A stretch of 64,000 nucleotides of DNA from Paenalcaligenes hominis_A (lineage in GTDB: Bacteria > Pseudomonadota > Gammaproteobacteria > Burkholderiales > Burkholderiaceae_B): NCBI RefSeq assembly GCF_041359055.1, contig NZ_JBGJKZ010000004.1, positions 1 to 64,000 on the forward strand, read 5' to 3'. The notes under the pieces were generated by a model. The model did not search any database, was not told the DNA's origin, and saw only the letters and a list, made by a program, of their open reading frames with translations. Shown here piece by piece: positions 36,624 through 45,421 of the stretch. The position numbers were made by a program, and so were the translations under genes. The first letter of the stretch is position 1. Each line of letters opens with the position of its first letter.

Positions 36624-37496
36624 ATGAAGCGAATTTTTTTATTTTTAGCCACCAACTTAGCAGTAATGCTGGTTCTTAGCATTATTCTTAACCTATTAGG
36701 TGCCAATCGTTTTCTTGCAGGCTCTGGTATCAATGTGCCGCAGCTGCTGATATTTTCTTTGGTTGTAGGTTTTACGGGCTCCATTATTTCTTTGCTTATG
36801 AGCAAATGGATGGCCAAGCGCAGTACAGGTGCTTATGTCATTGACCCACACAACCCGCGCAATCAACAAGAAGCCTGGTTAGTCAGTACTGTGCACCAAC
36901 TGGCCGATAACGCAGGTATTGGGCACCCCGAGGTCGCCATTTATGAAGGTGAGCCCAATGCTTTTGCCACGGGTGCTTTTAAAAACGATGCGTTAGTCGC
37001 TGTTTCCACCGGCCTTTTACAAAGCATGACCCAAGAAGAAGTTGCTGCGGTTTTAGGCCATGAAGTCGCCCACGTAGCCAACGGCGACATGATCACCCTG
37101 ACGCTGATCCAAGGCGTAGTCAATACCTTCGTCATATTTTTTGCACGTGTAGTGGGCTACTTCGTAGACCGAGTCTTACTAAAAAATGACCGCGATGGCA
37201 TTGGCCCCGGTTACTACGTAACGGTTATTGTTTGTGAAATCGTCTTTGGCGTTTTGGCTTCAATTATTGTGGCTTGGTTCTCTAGACAGCGTGAGTTCAG
37301 AGCCGATGCTGGTGCTGCACAGCTCATGGGCTCGCCTCGCCCAATGATTAATGCACTAGCTCGACTTGGTAATGTAGAAGTCTCCGACCTGCCCAAATCG
37401 TTCGAGGCCTCAGGTATTGCCGGCGGACGCTCTTTAGGTGCCTTGTTTGCATCACATCCACCCATTGAGGATCGCATTCGCGCTCTGCAACACTAA
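36624..37496 (+). CDS. htpX: Membrane zinc protease HtpX
   Basis: 290 residues, M48B family. TM segments at about 5-27 and 35-58, and a further pair around residues 160-180 and 196-216. Zinc-binding active site LGHEVAHVANGDM near residue 140, third ligand Glu in REFRADAGAAQLMG. Quality-control protease of the inner membrane, acting with FtsH. Ribosome site AGGA is upstream. Confidence 0.97.
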   Translation: MKRIFLFLATNLAVMLVLSIILNLLGANRFLAGSGINVPQLLIFSLVVGFTGSIISLLMSKWMAKRSTGAYVIDPHNPRNQQEAWLVSTVHQLADNAGIGHPEVAIYEGEPNAFATGAFKNDALVAVSTGLLQSMTQEEVAAVLGHEVAHVANGDMITLTLIQGVVNTFVIFFARVVGYFVDRVLLKNDRDGIGPGYYVTVIVCEIVFGVLASIIVAWFSRQREFRADAGAAQLMGSPRPMINALARLGNVEVSDLPKSFEASGIAGGRSLGALFASHPPIEDRIRALQH

Positions 37497-37506
37497 TTTT
37501 TTAATT

Positions 37507-37557
37507 AAATTGACCCCAAAAAAGCCGGAGGTTTCTCCAGCCTTTTGGGGTCAATTT
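37507..37557. terminator. Long inverted-repeat terminator after htpX
   Basis: AAATTGACCCCAAAA (37507-37521) pairs exactly with TTTTGGGGTCAATTT (37543-37557), with a GGAG/CTCC mini-stem inside. It is between the converging htpX and aldose-dehydrogenase genes and can serve both. Confidence 0.85.
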
Positions 37558-37562
37558 ACGTT

Positions 37563-38774
37563 TTAGGGTTTTTGATCAAGCTGTCTATCGTCGGGGCGTA
37601 AGCGTACTAGTGCCCCGTTTTTCGCATCTGTTAGCACCATCACCGAACCATCTTCCGCTACAGCCACATCACGTATACGCGCCCAACCTTGTAAATAGCG
37701 CGCCTCGCCAACCACACGACCGTTCTCTATGGTTAACCGAACCAAGGCCTGTCCAGCTAAAGCCCCTACTAACAAACTATGACGCCAGCCCGTAAAAAGA
37801 TCGTGCTCGTAAAAGCTCATCCCTGAAGGAGCAATAACAGGATCCCAATAATACACAGGCTGCTCCATTCCCTCTTGAGCTGTTAAGCCTTTGCCCACGT
37901 CAAACCCCGTGTACTCAGTACCATAGCTGATAATAGGCCAGCCGTAATTTAAGCCTCGCTGTGGTTGGTTAAGCTCATCACCACCACGCGGCCCATGCTC
38001 TATAGTCCAAAGCTGCCCTGCTTGATCTAAGGCTGCTGCCTGAATGTTGCGATGCCCATAGGACCAGATCTCGGGTAAAGCCTGCGGCGCTATAGGGGCT
38101 TTCGTCGATGCACCACCTTGGGGGTCTATATGCAATACCTTGCCCAAATGCGTAGTAAGATCTTGGGCCAACCCACGTGCAGAACGGACAGAGCGCTCGC
38201 CGGTAGTCACAAATAATTTACCCTGTGCATCGAACACCAACCGCGAGCCAAAGTGTAATGTGGAATCCCAAGCAGGCTGTTGTTGGAAAATAACACGTAC
38301 CTCTTGCACTGTACGCTCATCTGCCGACAAGTAGCCAGTGGCTACGGCTGTCGCATTTTTACCTGAGCCACGTGGCTCGGCATAGCTCCACCACAGCTGC
38401 CGCGTTTTTGTGAAATCGGGCTTAACCACCACATCAAGTAACCCACCTTGACCACGAGCATCTACCTCAGGCAAGCCCTGAATAGGCTCTGATACTTGCC
38501 CTGACGCTGTAATTAAACGTAGTCGGCCAGGGCGCTCGGTTACCAACCATCTGCCGTCGGGTAATTGAGTCATGCCCCAAGGGTGCTCTAAGCCCTCAGC
38601 TACCACCTGGGTTAGCAACTGCGTTTGATCTTGAATTAGAGGAGCCCGCGTTTGCTGCGCAAATGCCGGCTGTTGCTCGGCCCCATGCGGCGCGCGTGCA
38701 TTGAAGTCTTGCGCCCAGAGCACGGTACTGCATGATGCTATGACACCACTGGCTAACCAAACCCACTTATGCAT
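37563..38774 (-). CDS. PQQ-dependent soluble aldose dehydrogenase (YliI-like)
   Basis: 403 residues with a signal peptide (MHKWVWLASGVIASCSTVLWA, cut near AQD). Six-bladed glucose/sorbosone dehydrogenase propeller: HPWGMTQLPDGRWLVTERPGRLRLI, GLLDVVVKPDF, HFGSRLVFD, GERSVRSARGLAQDL, IWSYGHRNIQAA and TIEHGPRGGDELN. The family oxidises aldoses in the periplasm with PQQ; its PQQ synthesis genes are not in the window, so cofactor supply is unknown. Confidence 0.9.
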   Translation of the reverse strand: MHKWVWLASGVIASCSTVLWAQDFNARAPHGAEQQPAFAQQTRAPLIQDQTQLLTQVVAEGLEHPWGMTQLPDGRWLVTERPGRLRLITASGQVSEPIQGLPEVDARGQGGLLDVVVKPDFTKTRQLWWSYAEPRGSGKNATAVATGYLSADERTVQEVRVIFQQQPAWDSTLHFGSRLVFDAQGKLFVTTGERSVRSARGLAQDLTTHLGKVLHIDPQGGASTKAPIAPQALPEIWSYGHRNIQAAALDQAGQLWTIEHGPRGGDELNQPQRGLNYGWPIISYGTEYTGFDVGKGLTAQEGMEQPVYYWDPVIAPSGMSFYEHDLFTGWRHSLLVGALAGQALVRLTIENGRVVGEARYLQGWARIRDVAVAEDGSVMVLTDAKNGALVRLRPDDRQLDQKP

Positions 38775-38823
38775 AACACTGTCTCCTCGTGTAAAAGTTA
38801 CACCTAGATCAAGGAGTTGGCAT

Positions 38824-41583
38824 TTAATGGGCTTGCCCCCAATTAGCGCCCACCCCTACCTCGGCTATTAATGGCACATCTAGCTGCGCAACGTCGCACA
38901 TCAATTTAGGCAAAGCCTCAACCAATGCGGATACCTCGTCTTCAGGCACATCAAAGACTAATTCATCATGCACCTGCATTACCATTAAGGTGCGCATGTT
39001 CTGCTCGGAGAGCCAACGCTGCACATTGACCATAGCCATTTTAATTAAATCTGCTGCCGTACCCTGCATAGGGGCATTGATGGCAGCCCGCTGAGCGCCA
39101 GCAGCCCGAGGCCCTTTGGCGTTAATATCGGGAAAATACAACCGACGACCAAAAACGGTTTCTACATAGCCTTGCTGCTTTGCTTGCTCTTTAATGGCTT
39201 CCATGTATTGAGCCACACCTGGATAACGTGCAAAGTACCGGTCAATGTAGGACTTTGCCGCCGCATTACTAATGCCTAAGTTTTTAGCCAAACCATATTG
39301 CCCCATACCGTAGATCAGCCCAAAGTTAATGGCTTTAGCCGCATTGCGCTGCTCGGCGCTGACGGCTGCTGGTTCGATATGAAAAATTTCTGCTGCCGTC
39401 GCTCGGTGTACATCGCCCCCTTCCTCGAACACACGCTGGAGGTTTTTATCTCCTGAGACGTGAGCCATGATGCGCAATTCAATTTGCGAATAGTCTGCGG
39501 ACACCACCTTGCCTAATGAGGACACAAAAGCATCACGCACCTGACGCCCTTCGGGTGTACGAATAGGAATATTTTGCAAATTTGGATCAGAAGAAGCCAA
39601 TCGACCTGTAATTACGGCCGCCTGCGCATAACGCGTATGCACCCGCCCTGTTGTGGCATCGACCATCTTAGGCAGTTTGTCGGTGTAGGTGGATTTAAGC
39701 TTGGCAATACCCCGGTATTCCAACATTAATTTAGGCAACGGGTAGTCTAGTGCTAATTCTTGTAAAACATCCTCGCTCGTAGAAGGAGCACCACTGGCGG
39801 TTTTACGCTTGACGGGTAGAGCCAGCTTATCAAATAAGATTTCCCCCACTTGTTTAGGGGAGTTCATATTAAAAGGCTGCCCAGCCAGCTCATAAGCCTG
39901 TTGCTCTAAGTCGACCAAACGCTGGCCTAAGTCTTGGCTTTGCTGTTGCAACAACGCACTATCAATAGCCACACCGTTTCGTTCTACTTGCATTAACACA
40001 GCGGACGTTTGGATTTCTAAATCGTAAATACGCAGCAGACCTGATTGGGCTTGAATCTGAGGGTAGAGTACGTGATGCAAACGTAAGGTCATATCAGCGT
40101 CCTCAGCCGCATAATGAGCCGCCGTGGGGATATCGAGCTCCGCAAAACCAATTTGCTTTGCCCCTTTGCCGCAAATGCTTTCATAAGAGGTGCCTTGAAT
40201 ACCCAACCAGCGCTGCATCAGTTCTTCCATGCTCACGCGCTGATGAGCCTCTAACACATACGCTTGCAACATCGTGTCATGAGCAATACCCTGCAGCCGA
40301 ATACCCTCGTTAGCCAGCACATGGCTATCGTATTTTGCATTTTGCAATACTTTGGTTGCTTGCGTGGACTCAAACCAAGAGCGCAGCGTCTCTAGGGTAG
40401 CGGCTTTGTCCAACTGCTTGCTTTGCTCCATGCCTGTATGCGCTAAAGGAATATAACAAGCTTGCCCCATCTTTACAGATAACGATAAGCCAACTAAGCG
40501 TGCCTGCATTGGGTCTAAAGAGGTGGTCTCAGTATCCAAAGCGACTAGCTCAGCATTTTCTATGCGCTCAAGCCATTGCTGCAATTGCTCGGGGCGAGTT
40601 ACGGTTTCGTACTCTGGGTGCTCAATGCTAGGCAAAGTAGGTACCGCTAACTGAGGAGCCTCTGCTTTTTCATCCGAAACGGGTGATTTGCTACGGTCTT
40701 GGCGCGGTAACTGCTCTTCATTTCCTGTCAGCTCACGTAACCAAGTTCTGAATCCGTATTCATTGTAATAATGTTCTAGCTTGGCCTTATCGGGTGCTTT
40801 AGGTAGCAGGTGATCGATTTCGCAGGCTTCAGGTGGCAGATCGCAATTAACGCGAATGGTAACTAACTGGCGTGTTAATTCGAACTGCGGAATAAACTCG
40901 CGCAGGTTATTCCCCACAACCCCTTTGATCTCATGCGCATGTGCAATTAAATTATCTAAAGTCTCATACTGCTGAATCCATTTTTGCGCAGTTTTAGGCC
41001 CTACTTTAGGTACACCAGGAATATTGTCTGAGGTGTCCCCCATCAACATTAAGTAATCAATGACTTGATCGGGTCGTACTCCGTATTTCTCTACAACACC
41101 CGCCTCATTCAGTCGTTCCTCTTTCATGGTGTCAATCAGCTCAACTTGCGCATTGACCAGTTGTGCTAAGTCTTTATCGCCCGTGGAAATAATAGTGTGT
41201 AAGCCATGCTCTGTGGCTTGATGTGCTAGAGTGCCTATTATGTCGTCCGCCTCAACCCCAGGCACACAAAGCAAGGGCCAACCCATTGCCTGAATGATTT
41301 CGTGCAATGGCTTGACCTGTTGTGCTAGGTCCTCAGGCATGGATTCACGCTGGGCTTTGTAGTCCGCAAACAGATCATCTCTGAACGTGCTCCCTTTTGC
41401 ATCAAACACACAAGCCATATAATCAGCATCAATATCTTGTAAAAGTTTACGCAACATATTGATGACACCGTACATGGCTCCAGTAGGTTCACCGCGTGCA
41501 TTCGTTAAATTACTACGAAACATAGCATAATAAGCACGATACAAATAACTGGATCCATCAACTAGCAACAAGGTTTTTTTCAT
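38824..41583 (-). CDS. polA: DNA polymerase I
   Basis: 919 residues from the ATG at 41583 (MKKTLLLVDGSSYLYRAYY), chosen by homology over an extension to 41712. All three domains are present: 5'-3' exonuclease (N-terminal 300 residues, YMACVFDAKGSTFRDDLF), 3'-5' proofreading exonuclease with intact acidic sites (ALDTETTSLD, NAKYDSHVL, YAAEDADMTL), and family A polymerase (SADYSQIELRIMAHVSGD, NAAKAINFGLIYGMG, MQVHDELVFDVPE). It diverges from the LOG-family gene with overlapping start codons. Confidence 0.97.
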   Translation of the reverse strand: MKKTLLLVDGSSYLYRAYYAMFRSNLTNARGEPTGAMYGVINMLRKLLQDIDADYMACVFDAKGSTFRDDLFADYKAQRESMPEDLAQQVKPLHEIIQAMGWPLLCVPGVEADDIIGTLAHQATEHGLHTIISTGDKDLAQLVNAQVELIDTMKEERLNEAGVVEKYGVRPDQVIDYLMLMGDTSDNIPGVPKVGPKTAQKWIQQYETLDNLIAHAHEIKGVVGNNLREFIPQFELTRQLVTIRVNCDLPPEACEIDHLLPKAPDKAKLEHYYNEYGFRTWLRELTGNEEQLPRQDRSKSPVSDEKAEAPQLAVPTLPSIEHPEYETVTRPEQLQQWLERIENAELVALDTETTSLDPMQARLVGLSLSVKMGQACYIPLAHTGMEQSKQLDKAATLETLRSWFESTQATKVLQNAKYDSHVLANEGIRLQGIAHDTMLQAYVLEAHQRVSMEELMQRWLGIQGTSYESICGKGAKQIGFAELDIPTAAHYAAEDADMTLRLHHVLYPQIQAQSGLLRIYDLEIQTSAVLMQVERNGVAIDSALLQQQSQDLGQRLVDLEQQAYELAGQPFNMNSPKQVGEILFDKLALPVKRKTASGAPSTSEDVLQELALDYPLPKLMLEYRGIAKLKSTYTDKLPKMVDATTGRVHTRYAQAAVITGRLASSDPNLQNIPIRTPEGRQVRDAFVSSLGKVVSADYSQIELRIMAHVSGDKNLQRVFEEGGDVHRATAAEIFHIEPAAVSAEQRNAAKAINFGLIYGMGQYGLAKNLGISNAAAKSYIDRYFARYPGVAQYMEAIKEQAKQQGYVETVFGRRLYFPDINAKGPRAAGAQRAAINAPMQGTAADLIKMAMVNVQRWLSEQNMRTLMVMQVHDELVFDVPEDEVSALVEALPKLMCDVAQLDVPLIAEVGVGANWGQAH

Positions 41584-42283
41584 GTCTAATAATAAAATCG
41601 TTCGTTTACCGGCAGCTATACAAATACCTGTGATCAGCAATGAGCTACAAACTGCTGCTGATACTCTACAGGAAATTGGCTGGGGTGTAAGTGTATTTGG
41701 TAGTGCTCGCACTAAAACAGACCATCAACACTATGCGTTGGCGGAGCAATTAGGCCAAAAGCTCGCCAAGGCAGGCTTTCCTGTTATTGCTGGTGGTGGG
41801 CCAGGTATTATGGAAGCCGCAAACAAAGGAGCCTACGAGGCTGGTGGCAAAAGTGTGGGCTTGAATATTCGACTACCTCGTGAAACCACGAATAACCCAT
41901 ATCAAACACATAGTTTACAGTTTGAGTATTTCTATTCGCGCAAAGCTACTTTTTTTATGCATAGCGCAGCCTATGTGGCCCTACCTGGTGGTTTTGGCAC
42001 CCTAGACGAGCTGTTCGAAGCCCTAACCCTAGTCCAAACCCACAAAAACCCACCTGCACCTATTGTACTCGTAGGTACTCGCTTTTGGAGCGGTCTGGTC
42101 GACTGGATCAAAGACCAACTAATTAGTCATGCGTACATCGCGCCAAATGACGTAAACTTAATCACCCTAACAGACGATCTTGACGAAGTCATGCAGATTA
42201 TTCAAAGCTGCTGCTCAGGCTTTGCCTCTAAACCCGAGGAAGCACCGGCACTTCCACAAGAAATGCCTTATGACAAGGATTAA
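41582..42283 (+). CDS. LOG-family protein (TIGR00730, Rossmann fold)
   Basis: 233 residues. Family motifs are GVSVFGSARTK, IAGGGPGIMEAANKGAYE and ALPGGFGTLDELFEALTLVQ. PGGxGTxxE is the phosphoribohydrolase signature of LOG-type enzymes, which act on cytokinin or nucleotide monophosphates; many bacterial members are misnamed lysine decarboxylase. The ATG lies inside the polA start (CATG shared) and has AAGG upstream in the sense direction. Two bases separate its stop from the solute-binding protein gene, so they are probably cotranscribed. Confidence 0.88.
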   Translation: MSNNKIVRLPAAIQIPVISNELQTAADTLQEIGWGVSVFGSARTKTDHQHYALAEQLGQKLAKAGFPVIAGGGPGIMEAANKGAYEAGGKSVGLNIRLPRETTNNPYQTHSLQFEYFYSRKATFFMHSAAYVALPGGFGTLDELFEALTLVQTHKNPPAPIVLVGTRFWSGLVDWIKDQLISHAYIAPNDVNLITLTDDLDEVMQIIQSCCSGFASKPEEAPALPQEMPYDKD

Positions 42284-42285
42284 AG

Positions 42286-43080
42286 ATGAAAAAGAATTTA
42301 ATACGTTTAGCCCTTACTGCATTGTTTACCGTATCCGCTGCTGCCCAAGCCGCTGATTTCAAAGAAATTCGCATTGCTACTGAAGCCGGCTACCCTCCTT
42401 TCGAGTTCATTGCTCCAAATGGGGAAATTCAAGGTTTTAATATCGATATTGGTAATGAAATCTGTAAGCGCCTAGAGGCCAAGTGCGTTTGGGTTGACCA
42501 GTCCTTTGACAGCCTTATCCCTGGTCTTCAGGCACGCAAGTTTGATCTTGCCAACTCAACCATGACAGCCACCGATGCACGCCGTAAAGTCATTGATTTC
42601 ACTACTCCTTTATACATTGTGGCATCACGTCTCGTAGCCTCTAAAGATAAAAACCTCGAGCCTACCGCCGAGTCATTAAAAGGTTTACGTGTAGGTGTAC
42701 AACAAGGCACCACCATGGAGACCTATGCCCGCAAAGAATGGGCCCCAAAAGGCGTAGAAGTCATCACTTATCCTAGCTACACCAACGCATTTACTGATTT
42801 AGCGGCAGGACGTATTGACGCCTCATTCCAAGAGGCCCCCAATGCTGTAGATGGCTTTCTCAGCAAACCCGAAGGCGCTAACTATCACCTTACCGGTGCT
42901 GTTATCAATAATAGTCCTATTCTTAACGAACCCATTGCCATAGGCTTACGCAAAGGCAACAAAGAGCTTAAAGCTGCCGTAGACGAGGCCATCAAGGCCA
43001 TGCTTGCAGACGGTACCATCCAGCAATTTAGCGAAAAATACTTTCAGCCTCAGACAATTGAGCTACCATCTGGCCATTAA
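42286..43080 (+). CDS. ABC transporter substrate-binding protein, basic/polar amino acids
   Basis: 264 residues with a signal peptide (MKKNLIRLALTALFTVSAAA, cut near QAADF). SBP family 3: IRIATEAGYPPFEFIAPNGEIQGFNIDIGNEIC, then DFTTPLYIVASRLVA and VGVQQGTTMETYAR. Closest to the HisJ/ArgT (lysine, arginine, ornithine, histidine) group by the pattern; exact ligand uncertain. A short hairpin separates it from the permease pair. Confidence 0.9.
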   Translation: MKKNLIRLALTALFTVSAAAQAADFKEIRIATEAGYPPFEFIAPNGEIQGFNIDIGNEICKRLEAKCVWVDQSFDSLIPGLQARKFDLANSTMTATDARRKVIDFTTPLYIVASRLVASKDKNLEPTAESLKGLRVGVQQGTTMETYARKEWAPKGVEVITYPSYTNAFTDLAAGRIDASFQEAPNAVDGFLSKPEGANYHLTGAVINNSPILNEPIAIGLRKGNKELKAAVDEAIKAMLADGTIQQFSEKYFQPQTIELPSGH

Positions 43081-43105
43081 GCCCCGTATAATTAACGGAT
43101 TTGCC

Positions 43106-43136
43106 CACAAAACCCGCATTTAAGACGGGTTTTGTG
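43106..43136 (+). other. Hairpin between binding protein and permease genes
   Basis: CACAAAACCCG (43106-43116) pairs with CGGGTTTTGTG (43126-43136), loop of 9 bases, no T run following. It likely stabilises the upstream message or weakens permease expression, as is common in ABC import operons. Confidence 0.6.
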
Positions 43137-43164
43137 ATTGATTTAGTCTTTATCCTTCACTCTC

Positions 43165-43854
43165 ATGTTATTAATGGGTTACGGTCCGCAACTAGTAGCG
43201 GGCACTTGGGAAACCATTAAATTAGCCATCCTGTCCTTGATTGTGGCAGTACTATTAGGGCTAATTGCGGCCAGCGCCAAACTCTCTAAAAACCGAGTAG
43301 CGCGGTTTGTGGCTGCACTTTACACTACGCTTATACGCGGCATTCCTGATTTAGTGCTATTGCTGCTTATTTTCTTTAGTATGCAGCTCTATCTCAATGC
43401 ATTTACCGATGCGCTTCATTTGCCTTATATCGACATAGAGCCTTTTTCTGCGGGCGTGCTCACCTTAGGGTTTATTTATGGCGCTTATTTTACAGAAACT
43501 TTTCGTGGCGCTTTTATGGCTATTCCTGCAGGTCAAGCCGAGGCTGCTGTTGCCTATGGCTTCTCACGCTGGCAGGTTTTTAGCCGTATTCAGTTTCCAC
43601 AAATGATGCGCCATGCAATTCCTGGTCTAGGCAATAATTGGCAAGTCTTACTTAAAGCCACTGCCTTAGTTTCTTTAATTGGCCTGAACGACCTCGTCAA
43701 AGTGGCACAAAATGCGGGTAACGTAACCTTTAAAGTCTTTCTCTTCATTAGTGTTACGGCTTTAATTTATTTGGCCTTAACCACCGTATCCAATGCCGTC
43801 CTGTACCTATTAGAAAAACGTTATTCTGTAGGCGTAAAACGAGCTGAGCTATGA
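43165..43854 (+). CDS. Amino acid ABC transporter permease (HisQ-like)
   Basis: 229 residues, about five transmembrane segments, His/Glu/Gln/Arg opine family. The permease motif reads GYFTETFRGAFMAIPAGQAEAAVAYGFSRWQVF-like (here FTETFRGAFMAIPAGQAEAA is visible), with FPQMMRHAIPGLGNNW. It forms the channel with the next gene, overlapping it by 4 bases. An alternative start is the ATG at codon 4. Confidence 0.9.
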   Translation: MLLMGYGPQLVAGTWETIKLAILSLIVAVLLGLIAASAKLSKNRVARFVAALYTTLIRGIPDLVLLLLIFFSMQLYLNAFTDALHLPYIDIEPFSAGVLTLGFIYGAYFTETFRGAFMAIPAGQAEAAVAYGFSRWQVFSRIQFPQMMRHAIPGLGNNWQVLLKATALVSLIGLNDLVKVAQNAGNVTFKVFLFISVTALIYLALTTVSNAVLYLLEKRYSVGVKRAEL

Positions 43855-44567
43855 ACACCGTTTTAGAAGAATTTTGGCAAGCCTACCTCTATAGCAATAA
43901 CGGCCAGCTCTCTGGACTTGCTATTACCCTTTGGCTGTTAGCCCTATCCCTAGCCATTGGCTTTGTATTATCTATTTTTATGGCTATAGGACGCAATTCA
44001 AAACGCGCTTATATCGCCAAGCCCATTTGGTTTTTTACCTATGTGTTTAGGGGCACGCCGCTGTATGTACAAATACTATTTATTTATACAGGTATGTACA
44101 GCCTTGAAATCATAAAGCAAACCCCTGCATTGAATGCTTTTTTTCAAAGTGGCTTTAACTGCATGGTTTTAGCCTTAGTTTTAAACAATGTTGCCTATAC
44201 AACTGAAATTTTTGCCGGGGCCATCCGACAAACGCCCGCGGGTGACATCGAGGCGGCACGGGCTTATGGCATGAAAAAAAGTATTATTTATCGCCGTATT
44301 ATTTTGCCATCGGCCTTACGTCGCGCTTTACCAGGCTACAGCAATGAAATCATTTTAATGCTGCATGCCACCTCTTTAGCCTTTACCGCTACAGTGCCAG
44401 ACATTTTAAAAATAGCACGTGATGCGAACTCTGCCACCTACGAAACCTTTGCTTCGTATGGTATTGCTGCACTGATCTATCTCAGCGTTTCTTTTTTATT
44501 TGTGGGTATTTTCCGTCTGTTAGAAAAACGCCTACTGGCACCGTTACAGCCCACTACAGCCCACTAA
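43851..44567 (+). CDS. Amino acid ABC transporter permease (HisM-like)
   Basis: 238 residues, about five transmembrane segments. Motifs WFFTYVFRGTPLYVQILFIY, YTTEIFAGAIRQTPAGDIEAARAYGM and LPSALRRALPGYSNEIILML match HisM. Heterodimer partner of the preceding permease; the ATPase follows after 5 bases. Confidence 0.92.
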   Translation: MNTVLEEFWQAYLYSNNGQLSGLAITLWLLALSLAIGFVLSIFMAIGRNSKRAYIAKPIWFFTYVFRGTPLYVQILFIYTGMYSLEIIKQTPALNAFFQSGFNCMVLALVLNNVAYTTEIFAGAIRQTPAGDIEAARAYGMKKSIIYRRIILPSALRRALPGYSNEIILMLHATSLAFTATVPDILKIARDANSATYETFASYGIAALIYLSVSFLFVGIFRLLEKRLLAPLQPTTAH

Positions 44568-44572
44568 TCACT

Positions 44573-45343
44573 ATGACTACACCCAAGCTCTCAGTACAAA
44601 ACATTCATAAAAGCTATGGCGCGCATCAGGTGCTAAAAGGTGTTTCCCTAGCTGCAGCAGCTGGCGACGTGATTTCCATTATTGGCTCTAGCGGTTCAGG
44701 CAAAAGCACTTTTTTACGCTGCATTAACTTTCTTGAACTACCCGATCAAGGCAAAGTGCAGCTAGATAATGACCATGTTGAAGCCATCCATCACAAAGGT
44801 CAGGTCAAAATTTCCAACCTCAACACCTTACGCAAAATGCGTACCCGCTTGGCGATGGTGTTTCAGCACTTTAACCTGTGGGGACATATGAACGTGCTTG
44901 CTAATGTGATGGAAGCACCCACTCAGGTACTTAAACTAAGTCGTGCTGAAGCCCAAGAACGCGCAGAACACTATTTAAATAAGGTCGGCCTAGCTCCCAC
45001 TACATTTAAGCAGTACCCCGCTCATATGTCGGGCGGTCAACAACAACGGGTAGCAATTGCTCGCGCTCTAGCTATGGAGCCCGAGGTCATGTTGTTTGAT
45101 GAACCCACCTCAGCGCTAGACCCCGAATTAGTCGGGGACGTACTACGAGTCATGCAACAGTTAGCCGAAGAAGGCCGCACCATGTTGGTGGTTACACACG
45201 AGATGGGGTTTGCACGCAATGTCAGCAATGAGCTTATTTTCCTACACCAAGGGGTGATCGAAGAACAAGGCACACCTAAAGAGTTGCTAGATAATCCAAC
45301 CAGCCCTCGCTTACAGCAGTTTTTATCGGGTAATTTAAAATAA
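44573..45343 (+). CDS. Amino acid ABC transporter ATP-binding protein (HisP-like)
   Basis: 256 residues. Walker A GSSGSGKSTFLRC near residue 37, Q-loop MVFQHFNLWGHM, signature MSGGQQQRVAIARAL, Walker B VMLFDEPTSALDPEL, switch His VVTHEMGFAR. Length and LEEP/EQG C-terminus fit HisP. Energises the import of basic amino acids inferred from the binding protein. A terminator follows. Confidence 0.94.
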   Translation: MTTPKLSVQNIHKSYGAHQVLKGVSLAAAAGDVISIIGSSGSGKSTFLRCINFLELPDQGKVQLDNDHVEAIHHKGQVKISNLNTLRKMRTRLAMVFQHFNLWGHMNVLANVMEAPTQVLKLSRAEAQERAEHYLNKVGLAPTTFKQYPAHMSGGQQQRVAIARALAMEPEVMLFDEPTSALDPELVGDVLRVMQQLAEEGRTMLVVTHEMGFARNVSNELIFLHQGVIEEQGTPKELLDNPTSPRLQQFLSGNLK

Positions 45344-45372
45344 TCTTTTTATTGTTGATAGCAATACCGATA

Positions 45373-45404
45373 AAAAAACCCCGCTTTTAAAAGCGGGGTT
45401 TTTT
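45373..45404. terminator. Bidirectional terminator
   Basis: Perfect 32-bp palindrome: AAAAAACCCCGCTTTT followed by its complement AAAAGCGGGGTTTTTT. It ends the ABC operon (plus) and typA (minus). Confidence 0.93.
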
Positions 45405-45421
45405 ACGCATAACGCTAATGA

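Noticed and set aside
38824..41712. polA frame extends 43 codons upstream of the chosen start
   Set aside because: The extension lies over the LOG-family coding start and has no homology; polymerase I begins with the KKTLLLVDGSSYLY segment.
41582..42283. Lysine decarboxylase as the function of the LOG-family gene
   Set aside because: That name is a common misannotation; the PGGxGTxxE motif marks a phosphoribohydrolase-type fold.
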